A stretch of 5,754 nucleotides of DNA from an uncultured Ruminococcus sp. (GCA_946188175.1 CAMHUJ010000130.1:1-5754), one strand, 5' to 3'. Counted from the first letter of the stretch, positions 1 to 5,520 are shown. Notes: a model not told the origin generated them from the letters alone. Numbers and translations: made by a program.

Positions 1-1167
1 ACCGTCGAAGAGGCTGCTGAACCGGTGCTGGATAAGGTCGAAGAGGCTGCGGAAGAGAGCATTGCAGATTTGTCGTCGCTGGCAGATGCAGTGTTTGCTG
101 AGCACCATGCGGAATCTTTTGCAGAACCGAGTGTTCCGGAGCTGGAGAGTCCTGAGCTTCCGGAAATCCCTGCTGCCGAAAAGACTGAACCTGCTCCGGA
201 AAATGCAGCACCTGCTGCGCTTCCGCCTCTGGAAGGTATGGCACCGCTCGGAGAGGATTCTCTGCCTGTGCTTTCTGCGTTTGACGATGATTTCTCGTCT
301 GCACCGAAGGTTTCCGCTTGGCGCCGTCATAATTTTGACGCTGCTGCCCTTTCCGCGCTCGGTGTGCTCTCCGACAGCAATGACAGTGTGTCCGCGCAGA
401 CGCCTGCTGCACCTGTCAGTCAGGCAGCCGCTGTGAAGCCTGCCGGAGATATTCCGAAGGACGGCAAATTTACCGCCAAAGAGCGGAATAAGTGCTATCA
501 CGGTGAGCCGGTGCTTGAAATTCCTGCCGGTTACTTTGAGATTCGTGCCGGTGCATGCGCCGGTCTGGAAAATATGGAATCTGCAATCCTGCCGAATACG
601 ATTGTCAAGATCGGCAGCGGTGCATTCTCCGATTCGACTATGCTGAAGAATGTTGTGATTCCGCTTTCCGTCAAGGAAATCGCCTCCGATGCGTTCGAGG
701 GCTGCGATGCGCTGGAAACCGTTACGATGCCGCGTGAGCTGGAATGGCTTGCCGGTGAGCTGTTCGGTGAAAATGTCGCTGTAACGTGGCTTGAAGAGCA
801 GAAGGAAGAAGCCACATCCGTGGATGTCGGCGACGGCAGATTTACCAGACATGTCCGCCGCGAAATCTATCACGGTGAGTCGGTGCTTGAGATTCCGGAA
901 GGCTTTACGGAGATTCGTCCGGGTGCCTGTGCCGGTCTGGATACGATCACAGAGGTTCGTTTCCCGAGCACGCTGCAAAAAATCTGCTCCGGTGCGTTCT
1001 CTGAGTGTACTTCGCTGCGTGTGCTGGATATTCCGGCAAGCGTTACGGTACTGGAGGAGGATGCGTTCGAGGACTGCGATGCACTCAGCATGGTTGCTGT
1101 TCCGTCGCATCTGGCAAAGGAAGCGAAAATCTGCTTCCCGAATGTCGATGTTGCTATACTTGACTGA
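1..1167 (+). CDS. BspA-type leucine-rich-repeat protein (5'-truncated by window edge)
   Basis: The frame is open from base 1, so the true start lies upstream; 388 residues are visible. Residues 1 to about 150 are low-complexity and rich in Glu, Pro and Ala, as in a linker or stalk. From residue 154 two homologous blocks follow (154-277 and 278-388). Each carries BspA/LRR_5-type signatures: a YHGE.VLEIP segment, then repeats of the form 'lP.tv..I.sgAFs....L..v.iP.sv..i..dAFe.cdaL'. Such repeats form curved solenoids used for protein binding or adhesion, and are abundant in gut Clostridia. No transmembrane segment, LPXTG sorting motif or cell-wall repeat is seen in the visible part, and the protein ends directly after the last repeat. 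Export cannot be judged because the N-terminus is missing. The stop is followed at once by a strong terminator, so this is the last gene of its transcript. The family is fairly certain; the ligand and cellular location are unknown. Confidence 0.85.
   Translation, partial: TVEEAAEPVLDKVEEAAEESIADLSSLADAVFAEHHAESFAEPSVPELESPELPEIPAAEKTEPAPENAAPAALPPLEGMAPLGEDSLPVLSAFDDDFSSAPKVSAWRRHNFDAAALSALGVLSDSNDSVSAQTPAAPVSQAAAVKPAGDIPKDGKFTAKERNKCYHGEPVLEIPAGYFEIRAGACAGLENMESAILPNTIVKIGSGAFSDSTMLKNVVIPLSVKEIASDAFEGCDALETVTMPRELEWLAGELFGENVAVTWLEEQKEEATSVDVGDGRFTRHVRREIYHGESVLEIPEGFTEIRPGACAGLDTITEVRFPSTLQKICSGAFSECTSLRVLDIPASVTVLEEDAFEDCDALSMVAVPSHLAKEAKICFPNVDVAILD
4..54 (+). repeat. 33-bp (11-residue) tandem repeat in the linker, second copy partial
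   Basis: An 18-base stretch encoding VEEAAE at 4-21 recurs at 37-54 with one base changed, giving a period of 33 bases and a repeat of the form VEEAAEPVLDK. It lies at the left edge, so the array may continue upstream. The repeat is acidic and probably helical. Confidence 0.6.
460..1164 (+). repeat. Two tandem homologous leucine-rich-repeat blocks, offset 372 bp
   Basis: The segment starting DGKFT (460) aligns without obvious gaps to the one starting DGRFT (832), a shift of exactly 124 codons. YHGE.VLEIP falls at 496 and again at 868, AGACAGL-type motifs follow in both, and long runs of bases are shared. This is an internal duplication of a whole three-repeat module rather than of a single leucine-rich repeat. 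The second block is slightly shorter and ends the protein. Confidence 0.8.
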
Positions 1168-1175
1168 TATCATGC

Positions 1176-1213
1176 AAACGCCGCGAAACGACGCTGTTTC
1201 GCGGCGTTTTTTC
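1176..1213 (+). terminator. Rho-independent terminator of the leucine-rich-repeat gene
   Basis: A perfect 14-bp stem pairs 1176-1189 with 1196-1209 around a 6-base loop (GACGCT). The core is GC-rich (CGCCGCG) and the stem runs into a six-T tract at 1207-1212. It begins 8 bases after the stop codon and separates this gene from the next promoter. Confidence 0.92.
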
Positions 1214-1262
1214 GTGAAATCTTAGAAAAACCTGAAATCTTTGAAAAAGTGAACATTCCCCC

Positions 1263-1291
1263 TTGTATTTTTTTTCGCTTTGTGTTATAAT
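1263..1291 (+). promoter_or_regulatory. Sigma-A promoter for the yloU-fakA pair, extended -10
   Basis: A -35-like TTGTAT (1263-1268, 3 of 6 consensus) is followed 17 bases later by a perfect TATAAT (1286-1291), preceded by TGT (1283-1285) as an extended -10. A T8 run (1268-1275) lies at the -35 end of the spacer. Expected transcription start is near 1298, giving a leader of about 25 bases. It lies just downstream of the previous terminator. Confidence 0.8.
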
Positions 1292-1307
1292 ATAATATGA
1301 CTTTGAG

Positions 1308-1314
1308 AAAGGAG
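1308..1314 (+). promoter_or_regulatory. Ribosome binding site deciding the yloU-like start
   Basis: AAAGGAG sits 8 bases before the ATG at 1323. It overlaps the upstream in-frame GTG at 1314, so that GTG cannot be the start used with this site. Confidence 0.85.
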
Positions 1315-1322
1315 TGCCCAAT

Positions 1323-1670
1323 ATGATCGTGATTGAAAACCATATTGGCAGTATTCGTGTGACGAAGACGTACCTCTATTCCCTGATAGAGCATACGGTT
1401 ACGAACTGCTTTGGCGTTGCCGACCTGAATGATTCTTCTCCGTTAGAGACGCTGAAAACCAAGCTGTTCCCGAGTGATATCCGCAGGGGAATCCGTCTGC
1501 GCACCCGTCAGAATCAGCTGGTTGTTGATCTGCATATTGTCACCGGTATCGGTGCAAATATGACAGCGATTACGGACAGCATTCGCAATAAGGTCCGTTA
1601 TGCGATCGAGCAGGCAACCGGATTTCAGCCGGCTGCGATCAACGTATATATTGACGGCATTCGCGCCTGA
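1323..1670 (+). CDS. yloU: Asp23/Gls24 family envelope stress response protein (YloU-like)
   Basis: A 115-residue protein, the usual size for short members of the Asp23/Gls24 (DUF322) family. The family features are visible: an N-terminal strand reading IGSIRVTKTYLYSLIEHT, a variable middle, a strand LVVDLHIVTGIGANM, then an amphipathic helix and a closing strand INVYIDGI. Members are small cytoplasmic or membrane-associated proteins linked to cell-envelope homeostasis; the biochemical role of this subtype is not known. Identification is strengthened by the next gene, fakA, 18 bases downstream: the pair matches yloU-yloV of Bacillus subtilis. The ATG at 1323 was chosen over the GTG at 1314 because of the ribosome-site spacing. 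It is the first gene after the promoter at 1263-1291 and is probably co-transcribed with fakA. Unlike the B. subtilis locus, no rpmB gene is seen upstream. Confidence 0.9.
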   Translation: MIVIENHIGSIRVTKTYLYSLIEHTVTNCFGVADLNDSSPLETLKTKLFPSDIRRGIRLRTRQNQLVVDLHIVTGIGANMTAITDSIRNKVRYAIEQATGFQPAAINVYIDGIRA

Positions 1671-1675
1671 GAATT

Positions 1676-1682
1676 GGAGGAG
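1676..1682 (+). promoter_or_regulatory. Ribosome binding site deciding the fakA start
   Basis: GGAGGAG lies 6 bases before TTG at 1689. An in-frame TTG at 1674 overlaps this site and is therefore unlikely. There is no ATG near, so fakA appears to use TTG. Confidence 0.8.
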
Positions 1683-1688
1683 CAGATT

Positions 1689-3353
1689 TTGATTACCGGT
1701 AAACAACTGAAAGCAGCAATCATTCATGCTGCAATCTTGATTACGAACCAGAGACGCTCGGTTGACGAGCTGAATGTATATCCGGTGCCGGACGGCGATA
1801 CCGGAACCAATATGTCCATGACGATCAGTGCGGCCAAGCGCGAGCTGGAGCTGCTGCCGGATGATGCAACCGTTTCCGAGGTCGCAGATGTGACTGCATC
1901 TTCGATGCTGCGCGGTGCAAGAGGCAATTCCGGCGTGATTACATCGCTGCTGTTCCGCGGTTTTTCCAAGGGACTGGCGGGTTTGACCAATGCGGAGAAC
2001 GCTGATTTTGCGAATGCACTGGAGCTCGGTGTAGCCGGTGCATATAAGGCTGTCATGAAGCCGACAGAGGGTACGATTCTGACTGTTTCGCGTATGGCTG
2101 CGAATAAGGCGCAGGAGCTTGCAAAAGCCGATCTGGATGCTGTCACCTTCTGGCAGGGCGTTCTCGATGAGGCAAATGCGGTTCTGAAGCAGACGACTGA
2201 AATGCTGCCTGCACTGAAAAAGGCAAATGTTGTGGACGCAGGCGGTCAGGGCTTCTGCATCATCATCGGCGGTATGCTCGATTCCTTCCGCGGTGAGCCG
2301 CTGCCGGAGGAATCTTCTTCCGAAACCAAATCTGCTGCACCGGATCCGAAGCTCGATTTCAATGCGGCAGTTGCACAGTATGATGAGGAGATCAACTTCA
2401 CCTACTGCACCGAGTATATCATCGAGAAGAATGATGCATCCGTAGACGGCGCGAAGCTGCGTGCATATCTTGAGACAATCGGCGACTGTGTCGTTGTTGT
2501 CGAGGATGACGAGATCATCAAGGTGCATGTCCATACCGATGCACCGGGTCTGGCACTGACCAAGGCACTCGAATTCGGTCACTTCATCAATGAGCCGAAG
2601 CCGAAGATCGAAAACATGCGCATTCAGCATGCAGGCAAGGTCAAGGAAGCAAAGATTGTCAAGCAGCAGGAGGTCGTTCCGGTTGAGCCGACGAAGGATT
2701 ACGGCTTTGTTGCCGTTGCCGCAGGCGGCGGTCTTGAGCGCACCTTCCTCGATCTCGGTGTTGATCAGGTCGTCAAGGGCGGTCAGACAATGAACCCCTC
2801 GACGGACGATATTCTGAAAGCGATTCACGCGACACCGGCAAAGACGGTCTTCGTCCTGCCGAATAATAAGAATATTATCATGGCGGCGGAGCAGGCAATC
2901 AACCTTGCAAACCGCAATGTGATCGTATTGCAGACCAGAACGATTCCGCAGGGTATCGCTGCAATGCTTGCCTATGATGAATCCATGGATGCAAACGAGA
3001 ACCGCACGCAGATGACCAAGGCATTTGAGCGTGTTTCTTCCGGTTCCGTTACATTTGCGGCGCGTGATTCCGAGCTTGACGGTCAGAAGATCAAGAAAAA
3101 TGAGGTTCTGGCACTCGATAACGGCAAGCTCGCATTCACCGAGAGGGATGTCAACAAGGCAGCCTACAAGCTGACAAAGAAAATGGTCAAGGGCGATTCC
3201 AGCTACGTGACCGTGATCTACGGTGCGGATGTGTCCGAGGATAAGGCGCAGATGCTTTACGATCAGCTGAGCATGAAGTTCAGGGACAAGATCGAGATTA
3301 CGCTGCTGCACGGCGGTCAGCCTGTTTATTACTATCTCATTTCAGTTGAATAA
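1689..3353 (+). CDS. fakA: Fatty acid kinase catalytic subunit FakA (DhaL/DegV-like, YloV)
   Basis: A 554-residue protein, close to the roughly 550 typical of FakA. FakA transfers phosphate from ATP to a fatty acid bound by a FakB protein; the acyl-phosphate feeds phospholipid synthesis through PlsX/PlsY. Residues about 8-200 form the DhaL nucleotide-binding domain: NVYPVPDGDTGTNM holds the metal-binding Asp35 and Asp37, RGARGNSGV is at 75-83, and VDAGGQGF at 182-189. A polar linker (about 202-221) leads to the middle domain with KVHVHTD, whose His280 and His282 match the histidine pair conserved in FakA. The C-terminal DegV-like, FakB-contacting region contains GQTMNPST at 365-372. All key motifs are present, so the enzyme should be active. 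Translation probably starts at TTG. It follows the Asp23-family gene by 18 bases and is closed by a terminator 5 bases after its stop. No fakB gene lies in the window. Old annotations call this family dihydroxyacetone kinase-like, which is misleading. Confidence 0.95.
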   Translation: MITGKQLKAAIIHAAILITNQRRSVDELNVYPVPDGDTGTNMSMTISAAKRELELLPDDATVSEVADVTASSMLRGARGNSGVITSLLFRGFSKGLAGLTNAENADFANALELGVAGAYKAVMKPTEGTILTVSRMAANKAQELAKADLDAVTFWQGVLDEANAVLKQTTEMLPALKKANVVDAGGQGFCIIIGGMLDSFRGEPLPEESSSETKSAAPDPKLDFNAAVAQYDEEINFTYCTEYIIEKNDASVDGAKLRAYLETIGDCVVVVEDDEIIKVHVHTDAPGLALTKALEFGHFINEPKPKIENMRIQHAGKVKEAKIVKQQEVVPVEPTKDYGFVAVAAGGGLERTFLDLGVDQVVKGGQTMNPSTDDILKAIHATPAKTVFVLPNNKNIIMAAEQAINLANRNVIVLQTRTIPQGIAAMLAYDESMDANENRTQMTKAFERVSSGSVTFAARDSELDGQKIKKNEVLALDNGKLAFTERDVNKAAYKLTKKMVKGDSSYVTVIYGADVSEDKAQMLYDQLSMKFRDKIEITLLHGGQPVYYYLISVE

Positions 3354-3358
3354 TCAAA

Positions 3359-3382
3359 AAAAGGGCGGTTTTCCGCCCTTTT
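3359..3382 (+). terminator. Rho-independent terminator after fakA
   Basis: Ten base pairs join 3359-3368 (AAAAGGGCGG) to 3373-3382 around a TTTT loop, with the T-rich end formed by the 3' arm (3379-3382) followed by CGTTT. The symmetric A and T arms mean it could act in both directions. It ends only nine bases before the ribosome binding site of the next gene. Confidence 0.85.
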
Positions 3383-3391
3383 CGTTTACAG

Positions 3392-3398
3392 AAAGGGA
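3392..3398 (+). promoter_or_regulatory. Ribosome binding site deciding the start of the membrane protein gene
   Basis: AAAGGGA is 8 bases before ATG at 3407 but only 2 bases before the in-frame ATG at 3401, so 3407 is preferred. Confidence 0.7.
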
Positions 3399-3406
3399 AT
3401 ATGCTC

Positions 3407-4039
3407 ATGGGAATCTATGAAACAGACAACACTTCGCTGATAGAGACAATTATGGGAGTCAGCGTTTTTGTATTTATTTTATTTATATTTTTAGCGATTG
3501 TATACGGAACGATTCGTGAGCGAAAACAGAAAAAAGAAAAGAAACTGGCAGACAGATACGAAAAAGAGACGCATGTGAATCTGGTTACGCTGACAGACCC
3601 GATGTTCTTCGGGACAATCGAAGCGGAATATGATGACCGTACCGGAATGCTGCGGGCTGATCGCGTGGATTTGCCTCGGTTCGGCAGCGGAAAGCCGAAT
3701 CAGATCACCGTGGATGATTACCGCGATCAGGATCGGGATGAGATTTTGCGTATCCTGAACAGAGCCTATGACCGCTCTGATGCAATCCTGACGGAAATGG
3801 CGAAAATGCTCCTGCGCGAGATCCAGTTTGACAAAACGGAAGACCTGCCGGAGCTTGACGAGCTCAAAAAGCTGATTAAGGTAACAGATTTTCAGTTTAC
3901 ATCCGGTGAGGAACTCGTGACGCTGCTGATCAATGCCGGTGCAGGCTATGACAGCAACGGATACAGCGTCACTGCGCTTTACCGCACCAATCCTTCTCAC
4001 TGGGAATATGATGCCGAAAAGCTGGACGGCGGAATCTGA
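3407..4039 (+). CDS. Single-pass membrane protein of unknown function
   Basis: I do not recognise this 210-residue protein with confidence. A short acidic N-terminus precedes one hydrophobic helix at about residues 15-36, followed by a strongly basic stretch (37-46, ERKQKKEKK). By the positive-inside rule the rest should be cytoplasmic. The soluble part begins near residue 55, with a LTDPMFFGTIEAEYD segment that looks like a beta-strand pair. A charged helical region rich in Asp, Glu and Arg follows (about 105-145), then a C-terminal portion with GYDSNGYSVTALY. The pattern loosely recalls small DUF2262/DUF6985-type domains, but that is a weak impression and should not be read as an assignment. 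No catalytic motif is seen. It precedes queH by 15 bases, implying co-transcription, yet nothing links it to queuosine. The AT-rich start reflects the membrane helix. Start codon ATG 3407 was chosen on ribosome-site spacing. Confidence 0.75.
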   Translation: MGIYETDNTSLIETIMGVSVFVFILFIFLAIVYGTIRERKQKKEKKLADRYEKETHVNLVTLTDPMFFGTIEAEYDDRTGMLRADRVDLPRFGSGKPNQITVDDYRDQDRDEILRILNRAYDRSDAILTEMAKMLLREIQFDKTEDLPELDELKKLIKVTDFQFTSGEELVTLLINAGAGYDSNGYSVTALYRTNPSHWEYDAEKLDGGI

Positions 4040-4054
4040 AGGCAGGGGAGCGTT

Positions 4055-4708
4055 ATGGAAAAACGACAGTATCATAAGGAAATGGAGCAGGTCATTGCCG
4101 GTATTCCGGAGGGAAAAGTCGCCAGACTGCTGCTGCACAGCTGCTGCGGTCCTTGCAGTACGGCGGTGCTTGAGCAGCTGATTCCGCATTTTGAGATTGT
4201 GCTGTTCTATTATAATCCGAATATTGCGCCGCGCGAGGAATATGAACACCGGCTCGAGACCCAGAAGCAGCTGCTCGGTCAGCTTGCACATCCGTATCCG
4301 ATTACGCTGGTCGTGCCGCCGTATGACGATGCGCCGTTCTGGGATGCGGTGAAAGGTGTGGAGAATACGCCGGAAATGGGCGAACGCTGTGAAAAATGCA
4401 TTGCGCAGCGGATGCGGGAGTCGCTGATTGCCGCAATAAAATACAAATGCGATTACTTCACGACGACGCTTTCCGTCAGTCCGCATAAGAATGCGCCGTA
4501 CATCAATGCCTGCGGGGAGGAGATTGCAGCGGGACAGCCGGTGAAGTATCTGCCGTCCGATTTCAAAAAGGGCGGGGGATATGCGCGGTCTGTGGTACTG
4601 TCCGGCGAATATCAGCTCTACCGGCAGGATTACTGCGGCTGTCCGATGTCGCTGCGGGAAGCGGAGGAACGTCGAGCAGCGCGCGAGTTAAAATCAGAAA
4701 ACACGTAA
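4055..4708 (+). CDS. queH: Epoxyqueuosine reductase QueH
   Basis: A 217-residue protein with the hallmarks of QueH (formerly DUF208), the iron-sulfur enzyme that reduces epoxyqueuosine to queuosine in tRNA as the last step of the pathway, replacing the unrelated QueG. The N-terminal LLHSCCGPC gives Cys30, Cys31 and Cys34. GERCEKC supplies Cys112 and Cys115, TTLSVSPHKN follows, and DYCGCP supplies Cys194 and Cys196. These conserved cysteines are the cluster ligands and redox cysteines of the family, and all are present, so it should be active. The length is typical. The ribosome site AGGGGAG (4044-4050) lies 4 bases before the ATG. The gene follows the unknown membrane protein by 15 bases. No other queuosine genes lie in the window, so the rest of the pathway, or uptake of a precursor, must be encoded elsewhere. 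No clear terminator follows; transcripts may run on into the regulator gene. Confidence 0.95.
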   Translation: MEKRQYHKEMEQVIAGIPEGKVARLLLHSCCGPCSTAVLEQLIPHFEIVLFYYNPNIAPREEYEHRLETQKQLLGQLAHPYPITLVVPPYDDAPFWDAVKGVENTPEMGERCEKCIAQRMRESLIAAIKYKCDYFTTTLSVSPHKNAPYINACGEEIAAGQPVKYLPSDFKKGGGYARSVVLSGEYQLYRQDYCGCPMSLREAEERRAARELKSENT

Positions 4709-4715
4709 ATACGTG
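4702..4715. repeat. Short inverted repeat overlapping the queH stop codon
   Basis: CACGTA and TACGTG are perfect 6-bp arms separated by AA, and the queH TAA (4706-4708) falls inside. It lies about 40 bases upstream of the -10 box of the regulator gene. With no loop or T tract it is more like a protein-binding site than a terminator. Confidence 0.35.
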
Positions 4716-4732
4716 ACTCAACCAGCGGTTCG

Positions 4733-4761
4733 TGTACTTTCTCAGCAGAATGTGCTATACT
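4733..4761 (+). promoter_or_regulatory. Extended -10 promoter for the XRE regulator
   Basis: TATACT (4756-4761) is preceded by TGC (4753-4755), a good extended -10. At 17-base spacing the -35 position reads TGTACT, only 3 of 6, which is acceptable for a promoter of this type. The predicted start is near 4768. Confidence 0.6.
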
Positions 4762-4768
4762 TTCCGCA

Positions 4769-4792
4769 GGAACGGCAGAAGCGAGCCGTTCC
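4769..4792 (+). promoter_or_regulatory. Stem-loop at the predicted 5' end of the XRE mRNA
   Basis: A perfect 8-bp stem, GGAACGGC (4769-4776) with GCCGTTCC (4785-4792), closes an 8-base loop AGAAGCGA. No T tract follows, so it is not a terminator. It starts one base after the predicted transcription start and ends 8 bases before the ribosome binding site. It could stabilise the mRNA 5' end or, as DNA, be an operator for the encoded HTH protein. Confidence 0.55.
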
Positions 4793-4800
4793 GAATAAGT

Positions 4801-4807
4801 GAAAGGA
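4801..4807 (+). promoter_or_regulatory. Ribosome binding site deciding the XRE start
   Basis: GAAAGGA is 9 bases before ATG 4817. It touches ATG 4808 and overlaps GTG 4799, so the third in-frame start is the likely one. Confidence 0.7.
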
Positions 4808-4816
4808 ATGACAGAA

Positions 4817-5431
4817 ATGGATCAGATTCAGATCGGCAAATTCATTGCGGCGTGCCGCAAGGAGAAAGGCATGACGCAGGCACAGCTTGCAGAAAAAATG
4901 AGCGTTTCCGACCGTGCTGTGTCAAAATGGGAGACCGGAAAAAACATGCCGGATTCCTCGATCATGCTCGATCTCTGTTCTGAACTGGGCATTACTGTCA
5001 ATGACCTGCTGAACGGAAGGAGAATCGCTATGGAGAATTATAAGGAAATTGCGGAAAAGACCATGCTCGAAATGCGCGAGACAAAGGAACAGAATGACAG
5101 AATGCTGCTGCAAACGGAAGTTCTGATGTGCAGCGTGTCGGTTGCTCTTATGCTGACGCTCATCGTCCTTGCGGCTTATCTGGAAATACCTGACTGGCTT
5201 CGGGGGGGATTGATTGCCGTCAGTTTTCTGCAGCTGATGCCGTGTATCTTTGTTGCATTGAAAATTGAGCAGAAGGCGGGGTATTATAAGTGCAGGAAGT
5301 GCGGTGAGACATGGGTGCCGAATTATTCGCAGGTATTTTTTGCGCCGCATGTCGGCAGAAGCAGAAAAATGACCTGTCCGCACTGCGGTAAGCATTGCTA
5401 CCATAAGAAAATTTTGACAAAAGACGAATGA
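4817..5431 (+). CDS. Membrane-anchored XRE-family regulator with C-terminal zinc ribbon
   Basis: A 204-residue protein with three parts. Residues about 4-65 form a Cro/C1-type helix-turn-helix domain: GKFIAACRKEKGMTQAQLAEKM, then VSDRAVSKWETGKNMPD, the family's recognition-helix region, and ending LGITVNDLLNG. A helical linker (72-100) leads to two hydrophobic helices at about 102-121 and 128-149 with a short turn between. The C-terminal 50 residues carry CRKC (159-162) and CPHC (187-190), a four-cysteine zinc-ribbon pattern, with further His and Cys (Cys194) nearby. The short turn between the helices puts both the HTH and the ribbon on the same, presumably cytoplasmic, side. This architecture recurs in Clostridia; regulon and signal are unknown. 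It has its own promoter, and autoregulation is plausible but unshown. An in-frame internal ATG at 5030 with a good ribosome site could make a second product without the HTH. Confidence 0.88.
   Translation: MDQIQIGKFIAACRKEKGMTQAQLAEKMSVSDRAVSKWETGKNMPDSSIMLDLCSELGITVNDLLNGRRIAMENYKEIAEKTMLEMRETKEQNDRMLLQTEVLMCSVSVALMLTLIVLAAYLEIPDWLRGGLIAVSFLQLMPCIFVALKIEQKAGYYKCRKCGETWVPNYSQVFFAPHVGRSRKMTCPHCGKHCYHKKILTKDE
5017..5032 (+). promoter_or_regulatory. Candidate internal ribosome binding site and in-frame ATG
   Basis: AAGGAG (5017-5022) lies 7 bases before ATG 5030-5032, which is in frame with the XRE gene (Met72). It falls exactly after the HTH domain. The product would be a 133-residue protein with linker, two membrane helices and zinc ribbon only. 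Confidence 0.4.
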
Positions 5432-5465
5432 TTCTGTCGAAACTTCATAAAATCGTTATTTTTTT
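5427..5465 (+). terminator. Weak candidate terminator after the XRE gene
   Basis: A 7-bp AT-rich stem with one G-U pair (5427-5433 with 5451-5457) leads into a T-rich stretch, 5456-5465. The loop is long (17 bases) and the stem weak, and its left arm overlaps the stop codon. Termination here would be inefficient. Confidence 0.25.
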
Positions 5466-5486
5466 CACAATCTTGGCGTTTTACAC

Positions 5487-5516
5487 TTGACAACAGCTAT
5501 CAAAATATAGTATACT
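5487..5516 (+). promoter_or_regulatory. Sigma-A promoter for serC
   Basis: A perfect -35 TTGACA (5487-5492) and a -10 TATACT (5511-5516) are 18 bases apart. The predicted start near 5523 gives a leader of about 74 bases before the serC ATG. Confidence 0.85.
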
Positions 5517-5520
5517 ATAT
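5505..5520. repeat. Perfect 16-bp palindrome covering the serC -10 box
   Basis: ATATAGTATACTATAT is its own reverse complement and contains the whole -10 hexamer. A repressor bound here would block RNA polymerase. The low-complexity AT content means chance is a real alternative. Confidence 0.45.

Noticed and set aside
62..436. 124-codon + strand frame inside the leucine-rich-repeat gene
   Set aside because: Out-of-frame shadow, Arg/Leu-rich, with no ribosome site.
1291..1296. Second TATAAT after the yloU -10 box
   Set aside because: It would need a 22-base spacer from TTGTAT and has no TGn extension; the first TATAAT fits better.
1443..3311. 622-codon open frame on the minus strand opposite yloU-fakA
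   Set aside because: It is a shadow of the strongly biased fakA codons. Its translation is rich in Cys, His, Arg and Leu without domain logic, and the + strand product is clearly FakA.
3491..4486. 331-codon minus-strand open frame across the membrane protein gene and queH
   Set aside because: It crosses two well-supported + strand genes and shows no family motif or suitable start context.
4769..4792. Hairpin as a terminator for queH
   Set aside because: No T tract follows, and it lies downstream of the regulator's -10 box.
4922..5404. 160-codon minus-strand open frame inside the XRE gene
   Set aside because: Antisense to a clear HTH, membrane and zinc-ribbon protein; composition is that of a shadow frame.
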